DNA from: Herbidospora galbida
GTDB lineage: Bacteria; Actinomycetota; Actinomycetes; Streptosporangiales; Streptosporangiaceae
Length of the DNA stretch: 64,000 bases
Assembly (NCBI RefSeq): GCF_005233835.1
Contig: NZ_SZQA01000038.1
Location: 18,165 to 82,164, forward strand
Direction of reading: 5' to 3'
The notes under the pieces were generated by a model. That model was given only the letters and a program-made list of their open reading frames with translations. It was not told the origin of the DNA and did no database searches. Position 1 is the first letter of the stretch. Each line of letters opens with the position of its first letter. Shown piece after piece: positions 55,803 through 63,873 of the stretch. The translations under genes were made by a program, and so were the position numbers.

Positions 55803-56274
55803 TCATCTGACAGAGCTGCTGCGCCGGCTCGACGATCCCGAATGGCCCGAATGGCCCAAGGGCTACGACCGTCACGGAACCGGCGCGCTATTCGAGCGCC
55901 TGGTGGCCAGGCTGAAGGCCGGCTTCGGCGCCTCCTGCCCGGCTGAGCGGGACACCCAGGACTCCAGCGAGTACGGGCGGGTCGAGGTCCCCGCGCACGC
56001 GACGGTGTGCGGGGAGCGGATCGTCGTCTCGGTCAGCAAGTTCGGCTCCCTGGCCTTCGTGGCGGCCGACAACCCCGGCGCCTTCCTCGGTACGCGGGAG
56101 GCACGCGACGAGGGGGCGCTCGACGCCGGGGATCTCGCGAAAGTCGAACAGGCGCTCACCGAACTGGGCTACGTGGTCGTCCCGGAAGAACTTCTCATGA
56201 GCGACTACGACGGGCCGACCGCCGTGCTTTCGGGGCGCCCCAGCTGGTGGGACCGCTACTTCGGCACCTTCTGA
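55786..56274 (+). CDS. Hypothetical protein, possible immunity-type
   Basis: A 162-residue soluble, acidic protein from GTG 55786. It has no signal peptide. Notable blocks are LTELLRRLDDPEWPEWPKGYD, VEVPAHATVCGERIVVSVSKFGSLAFV and GYVVVPEELLMSDYDGPTAV, ending WWDRYFGTF. I do not recognise the family. Size and acidity recall immunity proteins of polymorphic toxins, which is only a guess. Codon use is normal and the frame is unbroken, in contrast to its neighbours. Confidence 0.6.
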   Translation: MTSPNDHLTELLRRLDDPEWPEWPKGYDRHGTGALFERLVARLKAGFGASCPAERDTQDSSEYGRVEVPAHATVCGERIVVSVSKFGSLAFVAADNPGAFLGTREARDEGALDAGDLAKVEQALTELGYVVVPEELLMSDYDGPTAVLSGRPSWWDRYFGTF

Positions 56275-56348
56275 GGCACCGCGTACCGTGGGCCGAACGG
56301 AACCCCACCGAGGCGATCGTGACCGTTGACTACATCCGTCATCGCACC

Positions 56349-56411
56349 CGGCGAACACCTGCTCGCCACCACCGGCGCCGACAACACGGTGCGGCTGTAG
56401 AACGTCGGCTA
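56349..56411 (+). pseudogene. WD40-repeat remnant
   Basis: PGEHLLATTGADNTVRL, then TAG in place of the expected Trp codon and NVG, matches one WD40 blade (GADNTVRLWNV). Stops interrupt it. It is probably part of a destroyed NB-ARC-WD40 or kinase-WD40 gene. Confidence 0.6.
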
Positions 56412-56594
56412 AGCGCTGCGGGACGGCGCTGTGACCAATGCCCCAACTACGCGGACAGGCACAAGGCCGGAGGACGGCAGCCGAACACTTGATCCATCTG
56501 TTCAAAGCGCCAACAGTTCTCATGGGTGGTGGACCATCTTTACTTCGACCTGGGGTCTGTGGCACACAAGTCAAGCAAAGCGACTCCACGGAAG

Positions 56595-56869
56595 CCGGGG
56601 AACATCAGGCCGTCTCACTGCATGAGCAGACCCTGGCCGACTGTGAGCGGGTGCTGGGCAGCAATCACCCCCGCACCCTCGCTTCGCGCAACAATCTCGC
56701 CAGCGCTTACCGAGCACCAGAGGACCTGGGCCGGGCCATCTCCTTGTACGAACAGACCCTGGCCGACTGCGAACGCGTCCTGGGAGCCGACCATCCGACA
56801 ACAAAGGTCGTGCGAAGCAACATGGCGGCTGCTCGCCAACAGGCCGATACCGACCTGATTAGCGGTTGA
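56595..56869 (+). pseudogene. TPR-repeat remnant, second copy
   Basis: The frame reads AVSLHEQTLADCERVLGSNHPRTLASRNNLASAYRAPEDLG, then SLYEQTLADCERVLGADHPTTKVVRSNMAAARQQA and a stop. Two TPR units with the kinesin-light-chain pattern lack any upstream protein. It is homologous to the 52.5-kb remnant at both DNA and protein level and, like it, is followed by the 26-bp palindrome. Confidence 0.75.
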
Positions 56870-56890
56870 ACGTGGTGCAGCAGTCGCTGT

Positions 56891-56916
56891 GTTTCATAGG
56901 CGACCGTCTATGAAAC
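56891..56916. repeat. 26-bp palindromic element, copy 2
   Basis: Arms GTTTCATAGG and TCTATGAAAC flank CGACCG. It starts 22 bases after the TPR remnant stop. It differs from copy 1 at three of 26 positions, and the changes largely keep the dyad. Confidence 0.75.
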
Positions 56917-57229
56917 AACGAGGCGTGAGCCCATCTGGTGATCGGTGCGGGATTGAGATTGCCGGGTTGGCGCGTTCGGATGGGCCTGTCGCCGGACAGT
57001 CGGCGGTCGCCAGCCGGACCCACGGTGATCTCACTCAAATCCAGATCGTCGAGGGGGACATCCCGCAGCAGCCACGAGCCTTTAAGAGCACGCCGATCTG
57101 CTGGCGGGACTGCATGACAGGGTCGTCGGGCAGGGCGCGGCGGTGGTCGATGCGGTCACGGGAACGCCGGGGGTGGGCAAGAGCCTGCGGGCCGCCTCCT
57201 ACGCGGGGTCCTGTCAGTTGGCGGGCTGA
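56917..57229. other. Gap, with only the run-on tail of the zinc-ribbon gene
   Basis: No gene is supported on the plus strand. The minus-strand frame of the truncated zinc-ribbon gene continues to 57035, but its residues there are Arg-rich and not protein-like. Confidence 0.4.
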
Positions 57230-57562
57230 CCGGTCCTCGCCGCAGGCGCACTCGACGAAGTACTGGGCTTCGGCCTCTTCTTCCGTGGTCGGCCAGTGCT
57301 CCTCGCTGTCCAGCATGTGGGTGGTCTGGTCGCAGCTGACGCAGGTGCGGCGGACGCAAGTGGACGACTCGTCGGTCTCAAGAACGAAGACCGCGCCTGT
57401 GCACTGGTCGCAGCGTGCCGCGATCACTTGGTGCGCCGGGTACTCGCCTGGATCCGCGCCGAAGTAGGCGACCAGATCGTCGAGGTTGTCTCCGGCCCAT
57501 CGGTCGTTGACCGTCCTGAGTGCCACGTATCCCCTAGTGCCCTTGTCTTGGTGTTCGATCAA
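57035..57562 (-). pseudogene. Truncated zinc-ribbon hypothetical protein
   Basis: From ATG 57562 the first 110 codons look genuine: VALRTVNDRWAGDNLDDLVAYFGADPGEYPAHQVIAARCDQCTGAVFVL, then CVRRTCVSCDQTTHMLDSEEHW and YFVECACGED. Three Cys pairs suggest zinc ribbons. After about 57230 the frame turns into Arg/Pro-rich junk, so the natural C-terminus has been lost by rearrangement. The remaining half could still be translated. Confidence 0.6.
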
Positions 57563-58005
57563 TAGCCGGGCTCAGTCCACTCGCCCGGTGTGGTGCAGCA
57601 CAGACCCCAGCCGCCGTACCAACCGTGCCACTGATTGGTGTTCACCGTGTAGAGCGAGCCGTTGGGCCGTTTGAACCACACCTTGGCGTAAATGTCGTCC
57701 TCGGCGGCCGGCTCGTCCTCGTCCAGGTAGTTGCCGTCGATGGTCCGGATGAAGGTCGTCTTGTGGGTGTAGTAGGTGTAGAGCCTGTCGTCGCCGCTCC
57801 AGCCGTCCGAGCCCATGAGCCGGATGACGTCGAGCTGCTCGCCCGGCACCGGTGTACAGCGCACCTCGATCCGGTGGAACCGGCCGCCGGGGAGGTCGAC
57901 GATGGCCAACGTGCATTTCGCGGCCCGGGCACCGGCGGGCGTCGCAGGCACGGCGGCGAGAATAAGTCCGGACAGCAGGGCGAGCCCGGCGTTCATCAAC
58001 TTCAT
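57559..58005 (-). CDS. Small secreted protein
   Basis: About 148 residues. ATG 58005 (MKLMNAGLALLSGLILAAVPATPAGARA, a clear signal peptide) has GAGGAA just upstream; the frame is open to ATG 58026. The mature part has Cys residues (KCTLAIVDLPGG, VRCTPVPGE, GLCCTTPGE) and aromatic blocks (LYTYYTHKTTFIRTIDGNYLDEDEP, NQWHGWYGGWG). It is likely an exported, disulfide-stabilised beta protein. The family is not recognised. Its stop overlaps the start of the downstream zinc-ribbon gene. Confidence 0.65.
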   Translation of the reverse strand: MKLMNAGLALLSGLILAAVPATPAGARAAKCTLAIVDLPGGRFHRIEVRCTPVPGEQLDVIRLMGSDGWSGDDRLYTYYTHKTTFIRTIDGNYLDEDEPAAEDDIYAKVWFKRPNGSLYTVNTNQWHGWYGGWGLCCTTPGEWTEPGY

Positions 58006-58026
58006 GGAGTTCCTCATGGAATCCAT

Positions 58027-58364
58027 GGAGCCACCCCGAACCCCTCATCCGACAGCACCACTGGTTGGGGCTTTCCCGGCTGCAATGGTCGTCCACCCAC
58101 CGGAACTGCCACCAGCCCTCGGCCCCGCAGCGAACCACGCGAACCGGCGAAGGTCTCCGGTCGCGTCACGGCGGGATCCGCGGGGCAAGCGAAGAACCAG
58201 CCAGTACATCTAGCGGCGGGCTTCTCCATTCACCTCGGGTTCGGCGCCCACATCCCGTTCGAGGAGCCGATTCATCGCTCGAAGGTCGCCTACCTGGCCG
58301 CCGTCGAAGGCCGACACGTCGAACATCCGCAAGGGCCACCTCAAGGACGCGACCCGATGAGCCG
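58027..58364. other. Gap without a supported gene
   Basis: Open frames on both strands are Arg/Pro-rich shadows. No repeat or clear promoter motif was seen apart from the ribosome site of the leftward gene. Confidence 0.4.
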
Positions 58365-59135
58365 TCACACGTCAGCCGAGTCGATCACCTGGTCAGCCGG
58401 CGGCGCGGTGACGACCAGGGGGAACCCCCAGTCGAGGAAGCGGGTGTCGTAGCTGAGGCCCATCTTCGGCTCCCGGCCATAGACGAGGTCCGTGGTGCGG
58501 AGCCGGGTGGGCAGGCCCTTGGCGTCGGTCCAGAGCGACCAGTGGATCTCGTCTTTCACGTCACCGGTGGGAGGAAGCCCCAGCCTCTTGTGGCTCACGA
58601 CGCCGCGATAGACATACCCGCCGGAAACGGCCTTGCCGGTGACCCCGCGCAGCAGAGTGCGCAGAACGCGTTCGTCGAACACGTTGATCGCCTGATGGCT
58701 GAAAACCGCGACCTCCGGCGCCTTCCAGTCCCACCGGATCCACGACTTACCGTCGGGGAGACTGCCGGGCGGTTCATGCGTGTACGTGACCCCGCCGACG
58801 TACGTGATGTCGTCCCAGTCGGCCCCGCCAAGAGCGGCCCGCCAGGAGGTTTCCTGGTCGTCGTACGGAACGAGAATGGAGTAACCGGTGGCGTCGTAGG
58901 CGACCGGCCCCTTCGGGCTCAGTTGCACCTGACCGCGTATGCGGGCCGCAGCGGTGGAGTATGTCCCGTCGATCATCGCGGCGAGCTCGGAGATCCGCAC
59001 CCCGTGCCCCTGACGCAACTGCTTCTGCACGGCCCGCACGGGGTCGGGCGGCCGGGTCTGCGCGACCGCCGCAGCGGGCGCGGCCACCCCACCGGCCAGC
59101 AGCGCGGCCACGACCAAAGCTAACGATCGCCTCAT
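58365..59135 (-). CDS. Secreted protein of unknown function
   Basis: 256 residues from ATG 59135 (MRRSLALVVAALLAGGVAAPAAAVAQ, a signal peptide without lipobox Cys); the longer frame to 59201 is rejected. The mature part has AVQKQLRQGHGVRISELAAMIDG, VQLSPKGPVAYDATGYSILVPYD and DEIHWSLWTDAKGLPTRLRTTDLVYGREPKMGLSYDTRF, which resembles a LolA/LppX-like half-barrel for lipid or peptide binding. A collapsed paralogue lies at 55.6-55.8 kb. Confidence 0.7.
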   Translation of the reverse strand: MRRSLALVVAALLAGGVAAPAAAVAQTRPPDPVRAVQKQLRQGHGVRISELAAMIDGTYSTAAARIRGQVQLSPKGPVAYDATGYSILVPYDDQETSWRAALGGADWDDITYVGGVTYTHEPPGSLPDGKSWIRWDWKAPEVAVFSHQAINVFDERVLRTLLRGVTGKAVSGGYVYRGVVSHKRLGLPPTGDVKDEIHWSLWTDAKGLPTRLRTTDLVYGREPKMGLSYDTRFLDWGFPLVVTAPPADQVIDSADV

Positions 59136-59438
59136 CACGACTCCGTCCATCCCAGAAGCGTGGCCATCGTCGCAGGCGGCGATAACGAAAGCGATCAGCA
59201 TTGGCCTCGAACCAGAGTGACCATCGCAGCGCTGGTCATCTGGCTCCGCACCTGATCCAAGAAACAGGCCCTAGCCCAGAGCCGTTCCGCCGGCATGAGC
59301 CCGCAGTCACCACTCGACAGGAGTGGCAGCAGTACACCCCGACGCCTCATACCGGCCCACTTGCCTGGCCGCTTCGTAAGCACCCGACTTCGTCCCGCCA
59401 GAGGCACCGAACGCAACCACCGGCCGAACGTTGAGACC

Positions 59439-59609
59439 ATGACCACCACGATCCTGGCCGCCATCGGCGCACTCACCCTCACCCTCCACACCGCCACCCG
59501 ACTCCCCCACGCCCTGGCCGACCTGCTGCGCGCCTTCCTCCTCGTCATCTCCGCCTTCGGCGAACTGCGCGCCGCGCTGGCCCGAGGCCGTCGACGAAGG
59601 CCCTCGTAA
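59439..59609 (+). CDS. Small membrane protein
   Basis: 56 residues from ATG 59439 (MTTTILAAIGALTLTLHTATRLPHALADLLRAFLLVISAFGELRAALARG) with two hydrophobic stretches and a basic tail. The size and sequence resemble small proteins carried by actinomycete integrative elements, but no integrase or replication gene is present here. It is a tentative call. Confidence 0.4.
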   Translation: MTTTILAAIGALTLTLHTATRLPHALADLLRAFLLVISAFGELRAALARGRRRRPS

Positions 59610-59716
59610 CCCTCTGCAGCAGGCTTGGGCGCGCCGCCGCACCGCCTACTCCCTTCAGGTACACGGCAACCGGTGAGGTGCCGACTCTCCCCTGGTCAGA
59701 GCCGTGAAAGAGGGCT

Positions 59717-59775
59717 ACTGTCAATTAGCGCCCCGGTACTGACATTTCACTGACAAGTACGTGTGCGTACTGACA
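59717..59775 (+). repeat. ACTGACA repeat cluster
   Basis: ACTGACA occurs at 59738-59744, 59749-59755 and 59769-59775, spaced 11 and 20 bp (one and two helical turns), with an inverted-type ACTGTCA at 59717. Two GTAC steps flank the group. It could be an iteron-like or operator array. Confidence 0.5.
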
Positions 59776-59784
59776 GGTAGAGGC

Positions 59785-59807
59785 GCGCCAGACAACATGT
59801 CTGGCGC
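59785..59807. promoter_or_regulatory. 23-bp perfect palindrome
   Basis: GCGCCAGACA and TGTCTGGCGC flank ACA. It lies 10 bases after the ACTGACA array. With no gene close downstream on the plus strand it could be an operator of a lost gene or a site for a DNA-binding protein. Confidence 0.5.
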
Positions 59808-60046
59808 CAGCCAAGATGACAGTGGCCAACGCTGTGACCTGCACACTGTCAGATAGCTCTCCGTGACCAGTCATCGGCTGCGTTAGCGGGGTCCGGGCCC
59901 TCGTTGACCGCACCGCCACTTGCTCTCCTCGCCTGTCCTGGCTGCGTCGGCACTCATCTCGGCGTCCAACTCGACTGGCGCCGGGTCTGCGGGGGGAGAC
60001 CTGCTCGGGCTGTGCGTTCTCTCGGCGCCGAAGACGATCATCGAAA

Positions 60047-61021
60047 TCAGGTGGGCGGCGGCGCAGGCTTGGTGAGGTTCACCATCCAGAGACGTATTCG
60101 CGCCAGCACACCCGCCGATTGGAGAAGCAGCAAGCCCCCTCCGGTCAGCGCGACCCCGAGGCAGGCGACGGCCAGCAGGAAGATAATGGAGAAGGTGGGC
60201 ATCTCCCGCTCCAGGACAGCGGTCGATGAGAAGCCCAGCGCGATGACCAATATGCCGCCGGCCATCAGTGACGCGCCAGCGATATCCCGTCGGCGCCCGA
60301 GAAAGACGACGACCGCGGAAGCGCTGATGAGGCATACGCCAGCGCCGAGCGCGATGATCTTCACCAAGAGATCCGCGTCGCCCGGCCCCGCTATTCCCAG
60401 GACGATGCCGCCTATCCCGAGAATGAAGACGGCGACTATGGGTCCTGAGTGGTCGTGACGCCATTGGTTGACCGCGGGATCACCATGACGGGAGAGCCGG
60501 TTGCTCATCACCAGGCGAAGCAGCACATGTGCGGCGTGCATGCCCACGTAAATGATCGCGATCAACCTCCCCACGCTCGCCGGGCGTTCCAGCGCTTCGC
60601 CGATTCCCGATAAACACATGGCGAAGGCGCTGATCAGGACCAACGAGATGATGGCGCGTAATCTGTCTTGAATGATCAGAGCGGCGCTGATGAGCAGTGC
60701 GACGGCCAGTACCACGCTCGGAACCATCAGGGGCTGGGACACCACCGCTGTCAGCGCGATTACCAGGATGACGAAATAGATGACGATGTCGGGCAACGCC
60801 CGGGACAACGGCGCCCTTTCGTCCAGCATGACGTCCGCCCACACGACAGCCACGATCAACAGCACCGTGCCTGCGCCCAGCCAGCCAAAATCGTCCGACA
60901 GTTGGTTCACGACCATGCCGGACCCCACCCCGCCCAGATAAGTGACGAGAAGCTTGCGACCTCTTTGTTCGGACGGCATACCTTCAATGTGACTCGTAGC
61001 AGCCTCATTCGCTGCGATCAA
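60047..61021 (-). CDS. Hypothetical polytopic membrane protein
   Basis: Up to 324 residues (TTG 61021; ATG 60979, MPSEQRGRKLL, is an alternative with a poorly spaced ribosome site). About nine hydrophobic helices are visible (LGAGTVLLIVAVVWADVML, IVIYFVILVIALTAVV, VVLAVALLISAALII and so on), with a short cytosolic loop SNRLSRHGDPAVNQWRHDH. I recognise no family or motif. G+C is lower than in neighbours, suggesting foreign origin. Confidence 0.6.
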   Translation of the reverse strand: MIAANEAATSHIEGMPSEQRGRKLLVTYLGGVGSGMVVNQLSDDFGWLGAGTVLLIVAVVWADVMLDERAPLSRALPDIVIYFVILVIALTAVVSQPLMVPSVVLAVALLISAALIIQDRLRAIISLVLISAFAMCLSGIGEALERPASVGRLIAIIYVGMHAAHVLLRLVMSNRLSRHGDPAVNQWRHDHSGPIVAVFILGIGGIVLGIAGPGDADLLVKIIALGAGVCLISASAVVVFLGRRRDIAGASLMAGGILVIALGFSSTAVLEREMPTFSIIFLLAVACLGVALTGGGLLLLQSAGVLARIRLWMVNLTKPAPPPT

Positions 61022-61360
61022 GTGTCAACGGTTCGGCTTCGGCATCCAGTTGGCCGCGATGTCTCCACGCCATTCCGCCCGGCAGTAAACGTACGTCGGC
61101 AGGGGAAAGGGTATCGGGACGCGAATCCAATACACCCGGATGGTGTTGTCGAAGGGATCCGCTCCATGAGCTACTCCTACCCGGTGCCGAGTCGGTCGAG
61201 CCGGGACGGTTGACCGGCAGACGCTCCCCGTTCCGAGCCCTTCGACATCGAGACGATGATCATAATTGTGGCCGTCAGGGCTGCTCGTGAACGTTTCTGA
61301 CGGATCATCTAAGGATTTTGATCATGCTGCCCGGCCTGAAGTATGAGCGGCTTGTTCCTG
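61022..61360. other. Gap without a supported gene
   Basis: No convincing frame or repeat. A TTGACA at about 61023-61028 (minus strand) could belong to the promoter of the leftward membrane-protein gene. Confidence 0.35.
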
Positions 61361-62224
61361 TCAGAAGGGAGCCCACGGCCAGCCGGTATCGTCATAGCCG
61401 CTCTCTCGCCTCGACCGATCGGGCCGGGGCGGGCTGTTGACGGTAGCGTAATAGTCGCCCGCATCCGCTCGCGCTGCCAGTTCTTCGATCCGGTCGTGCT
61501 CGACCAGCAGATCGACCAGCTGCTGCGAACGGGTGTGGTCACCCGCATCAGCGCGGGGCTCCAGGACCGCGCACGCCTCTTCTACCCTGCCTTGCCTGAT
61601 GAGCAGGTCGACGAGCCGTTTGACGGCATGTTTGTCACCGGCCCGGGCCCGATCAGCGAGCTCGTCGACTCTGTCGTGGGCTGCCAGCACATCAGCCAGC
61701 CGCGCGGCGGGATTCCCGGTCTGGTCGTAGTCGTGGTCGACGTCGCCGTAGAGAGTGTTCTCCCAGTCCGGAATCGCCTCCCCCCATAGCGCCTCCTCTC
61801 TGGCCTTGTTGATGGCCGACTCCTCCACCGCGGCCCGGAGGTACGCCAGAACCTCCTCCACACGGCCCAATCCGATCAGCAAAGCGGCGGACTGCATGCC
61901 ACCGCGCGATGTCGCTGTCGGCGGGCAGCCCAGAAACTCTAAGGCCTCCGACACCCGCTGCTGCCCGACCAGCAGATCAACCATGGGCTCGGTGGCCCTC
62001 CAGCCCCAAAATCCGAACGGGTTCGCGTCGAGGTCATCCACCGGATCGACGGCGTAGCAGCTGTCCTCCTCCTCAAGGCGGGCCCACAGGAGAGCCATCG
62101 CCTCCTCCACCCGGCCATATCTGGTCAGCACAGCGACCAGATACAGTCCCGCATAGCCGTACGAATCGCTACCAGGAACCTCGGCGCGGGTGCGCAGGAG
62201 GGTGAGCGCCTCCTCCACTCGGCC
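61361..62224 (-). pseudogene. TPR/helical-repeat protein lacking its N-terminus
   Basis: The minus frame from about 62224 encodes repeated units (GRVEEALTLLRTRAEV, GRVEEAMALLWARLEEED, QRVSEALEFLG, GRVEEVLAYLRAAVEE, DRVDELADRARAGDKHAVKRLVDLLIRQGRVEEACAVLEPRADAGD). This is an actinobacterial tetratricopeptide-like family. The homology begins abruptly at the Lrp remnant, with no start region, so the N-terminal part has been replaced. An internal ATG at 62218 could still give a 285-residue product. Confidence 0.65.
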
Positions 62225-62299
62225 CTGGCTACGCCCTGTTGGCAGCCAGCGCGCTGACGCCGCTCGCGTTGACAGGCGCGGCGGTGGGCATCGTCGCGA

Positions 62300-62664
62300 A
62301 CGTGCTCAGCGAGATGGGTCAGTCGATGGGTGGGGGCACAGGGCTTGGGTGAGGACAGGATGAAGGAGGTCGCCGACTTGCCGAGCTCGTTGAGTTGGTC
62401 GATCAGTGGCTCCATCGCTCCGATCTCGCGTGCGACCACCCGCAGGATGTGGTCGTCGGTGCCGGTGACGCGGTGGTCCTCAAGAATGTGTGACGCACTC
62501 TGGGCGATATGGGCGGTCTGGTGGGACTGCCGGATGCCTGTGGTGGACAGCACCACGAATGCCTGAACGGGCCACCCGGCCTTGCCGGGGTCGACGCGGG
62601 CGCCATAACTGGTGATCACACCGAGGCTCTCCAGACGCCGGACCCGCGCCGCCACGGCCGGCGG
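62300..62664 (-). pseudogene. Lrp/AsnC regulator remnant lacking the DNA-binding domain
   Basis: The minus frame reads PPAVAARVRRLESLGVITSYGARVDPGKAGWPVQAFVV, the end of the wing and the linker, then the ligand-binding RAM domain (HILEDHRVTGTDDHILRVVAREIGAMEPLIDQL). The helix-turn-helix upstream is missing, being joined instead to a TPR-type fragment. The C-terminus also runs into foreign codons. It is not functional as a regulator. Confidence 0.7.
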
Positions 62665-62665
62665 C

Positions 62666-62990
62666 GGTCATGGCGCGCTGATGAAGGACCGTGGCCTGCT
62701 GCCAGAGTCCCTCCAACGCCATGAACACTGCGAGCGCGGCGGACAGGGCGGTCACGCGCTCGGCCAGCGAATGCCTGATGGCGTACTCCGCGCAGGCCAG
62801 CAGGTTGCCACGCTCGGTGCGCAGCCAGGCCAGCGCGGCGGCACGGGCGGCGGGGTCGCTGCCCGGGCCGGTGGTCATATGCCGATCGGCGGCTTGAGCG
62901 CCGCACTGGTAGCGGTCGAGTAGCCGGGCGACGGCCTCGACGGCCTCGACGGCTTTGGCGGCCTTGGACGCGGGACCGGGCGTAGGCAAG
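62666..62990 (-). pseudogene. NB-ARC/AfsR-type C-terminal fragment
   Basis: The minus frame encodes RLLDRYQCGAQAADRHM, AALAWLRTERGNLLACAEYAIRHSLAERVTALSAALAVFMALEGLWQQATVLHQRAMTAA. The AWLRTERGNLLA block is the conserved segment between the NTPase and TPR parts of AfsR-like proteins. Both ends are cut, one at the Lrp remnant. Confidence 0.65.
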
Positions 62991-62997
62991 TCAGGTC

Positions 62998-63162
62998 GTG
63001 CAGGCGACAGCGGCGGCCAGCTGGAACTACAGCGACGACTTCCGCACTGGTGCGGTCTTCGCCACCGGCACCTGCCCGAGCGGCCCTTACGTGGGGACGA
63101 GCAGGCTAAAGAAGGCGGGCGTCTGGGTCCGTGACCGGATCCGTACCGCCGAGGTCTTCTGA
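62998..63162 (+). pseudogene. C-terminal remnant of a secreted-type protein
   Basis: The frame reads AASWNYSDDFRTGAVFATGTCPSGPYVGT, then KKAGVWVRDRIRTAEVF with a stop. It looks like the end of a small exported protein (aromatic, one Cys), but no start or signal peptide precedes it. The terminator at 63181-63220 is still in place. Confidence 0.5.
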
Positions 63163-63180
63163 TCGCGGAGTTCCACAGAA

Positions 63181-63220
63181 GGCGCGAGGGTGCGTCTCCT
63201 GGCGGACGCGCCCTCGCGCC
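63181..63220. terminator. Hairpin terminator
   Basis: GGCGCGAGGG-TGCGTC pairs with GGACGC-G-CCCTCGCGCC. It lies between the plus-strand remnant and the convergent galactose-oxidase-like frame, so it can serve both. Confidence 0.7.
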
Positions 63221-63241
63221 GGACACCTGCCGCCCGGCCGG

Positions 63242-63873
63242 TCATCGGCCGACGCGGATGAACACCCCCTTGGACGGCACATTGCCTGCGGTACAGGCGA
63301 ACAGCAGGTAATAGCCGGGGACGGCGACGACGGCGGATGGGACCTCGGCGGAGTAACGACCGGGACCCGTCTCATGCGCGACCAGGCCGAGATAGCGCTG
63401 GTCGGAGTTGAAGGCGTGGGTCGCGCTGCCGCAGCGAATGAGCGCGAGGCGAGTGATCGGTTCCGGGCCGCGTACATCGACGCTGAGCCTCTCGCCGTGC
63501 GACACGCGTTCGGGGACGTTGAGAAGACGCGGACGGTTCCGGCAGACGTACCAGGGTTCGTAGATTTCCAGGTTCAGACGGCGCACGTCGCGGCCACCGG
63601 GCTTGGCGTTGATGTTGCCGCCTCCGGTGAACACCCGGCCGTCGGGCATCAGGAGCGCGGTCGAGTGGTAGTTGCGCGGGACGCTCGCCCTCGGGAAGGC
63701 GCCCTGGTCCCATTCCCAGCCGGAGCCGGCCTTCTTGAGGAGTTCCGGCTCGAGAACGGCGGTGTCGTCGTCTTCGACCTTCTCGACGCCGTTGCACAGG
63801 AGCGCCTCGCCGCTGGGCAGCAGCACCAGATTGCTGTTGAAGCGCACCCGCGCGTTCGACTGACCGCGTGGGC
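63242..63873 (-). pseudogene. Galactose-oxidase/glyoxal-oxidase-like gene cut by an IS
   Basis: The minus frame encodes the C-terminal half of a radical-copper-oxidase-like protein: GQSNARVRFNSNLVLLPSGEALLCNG, RNYHSTALLMPDGRVFTGGGN (copper-ligand region), LEIYEPWYVC, then the DUF1929 Ig-like end with ATHAFNSDQRYLGL (copper His) and YYLLFACTAGNVPSKGVFIRVGR. The reading frame is open up to the transposase stop at 63874-63876, where homology ends. The N-terminal kelch part and the Cys-Tyr cofactor region are therefore lost or displaced. Confidence 0.8.

Larger units (their letters stand above)
59610..60046. other. Gene-free region with repeats and palindrome
   Basis: No gene is supported. The segment 59717-59860 is AT-richer and holds ACTGACA/TGTCA repeats and a 23-bp palindrome listed separately. 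The rest is featureless. Confidence 0.5.

Noticed and set aside
52980..56916. CRISPR repeat interpretation of the 26-bp palindromes
   Set aside because: Only two copies 3.9 kb apart, no regularly spaced array and no cas genes in the window.
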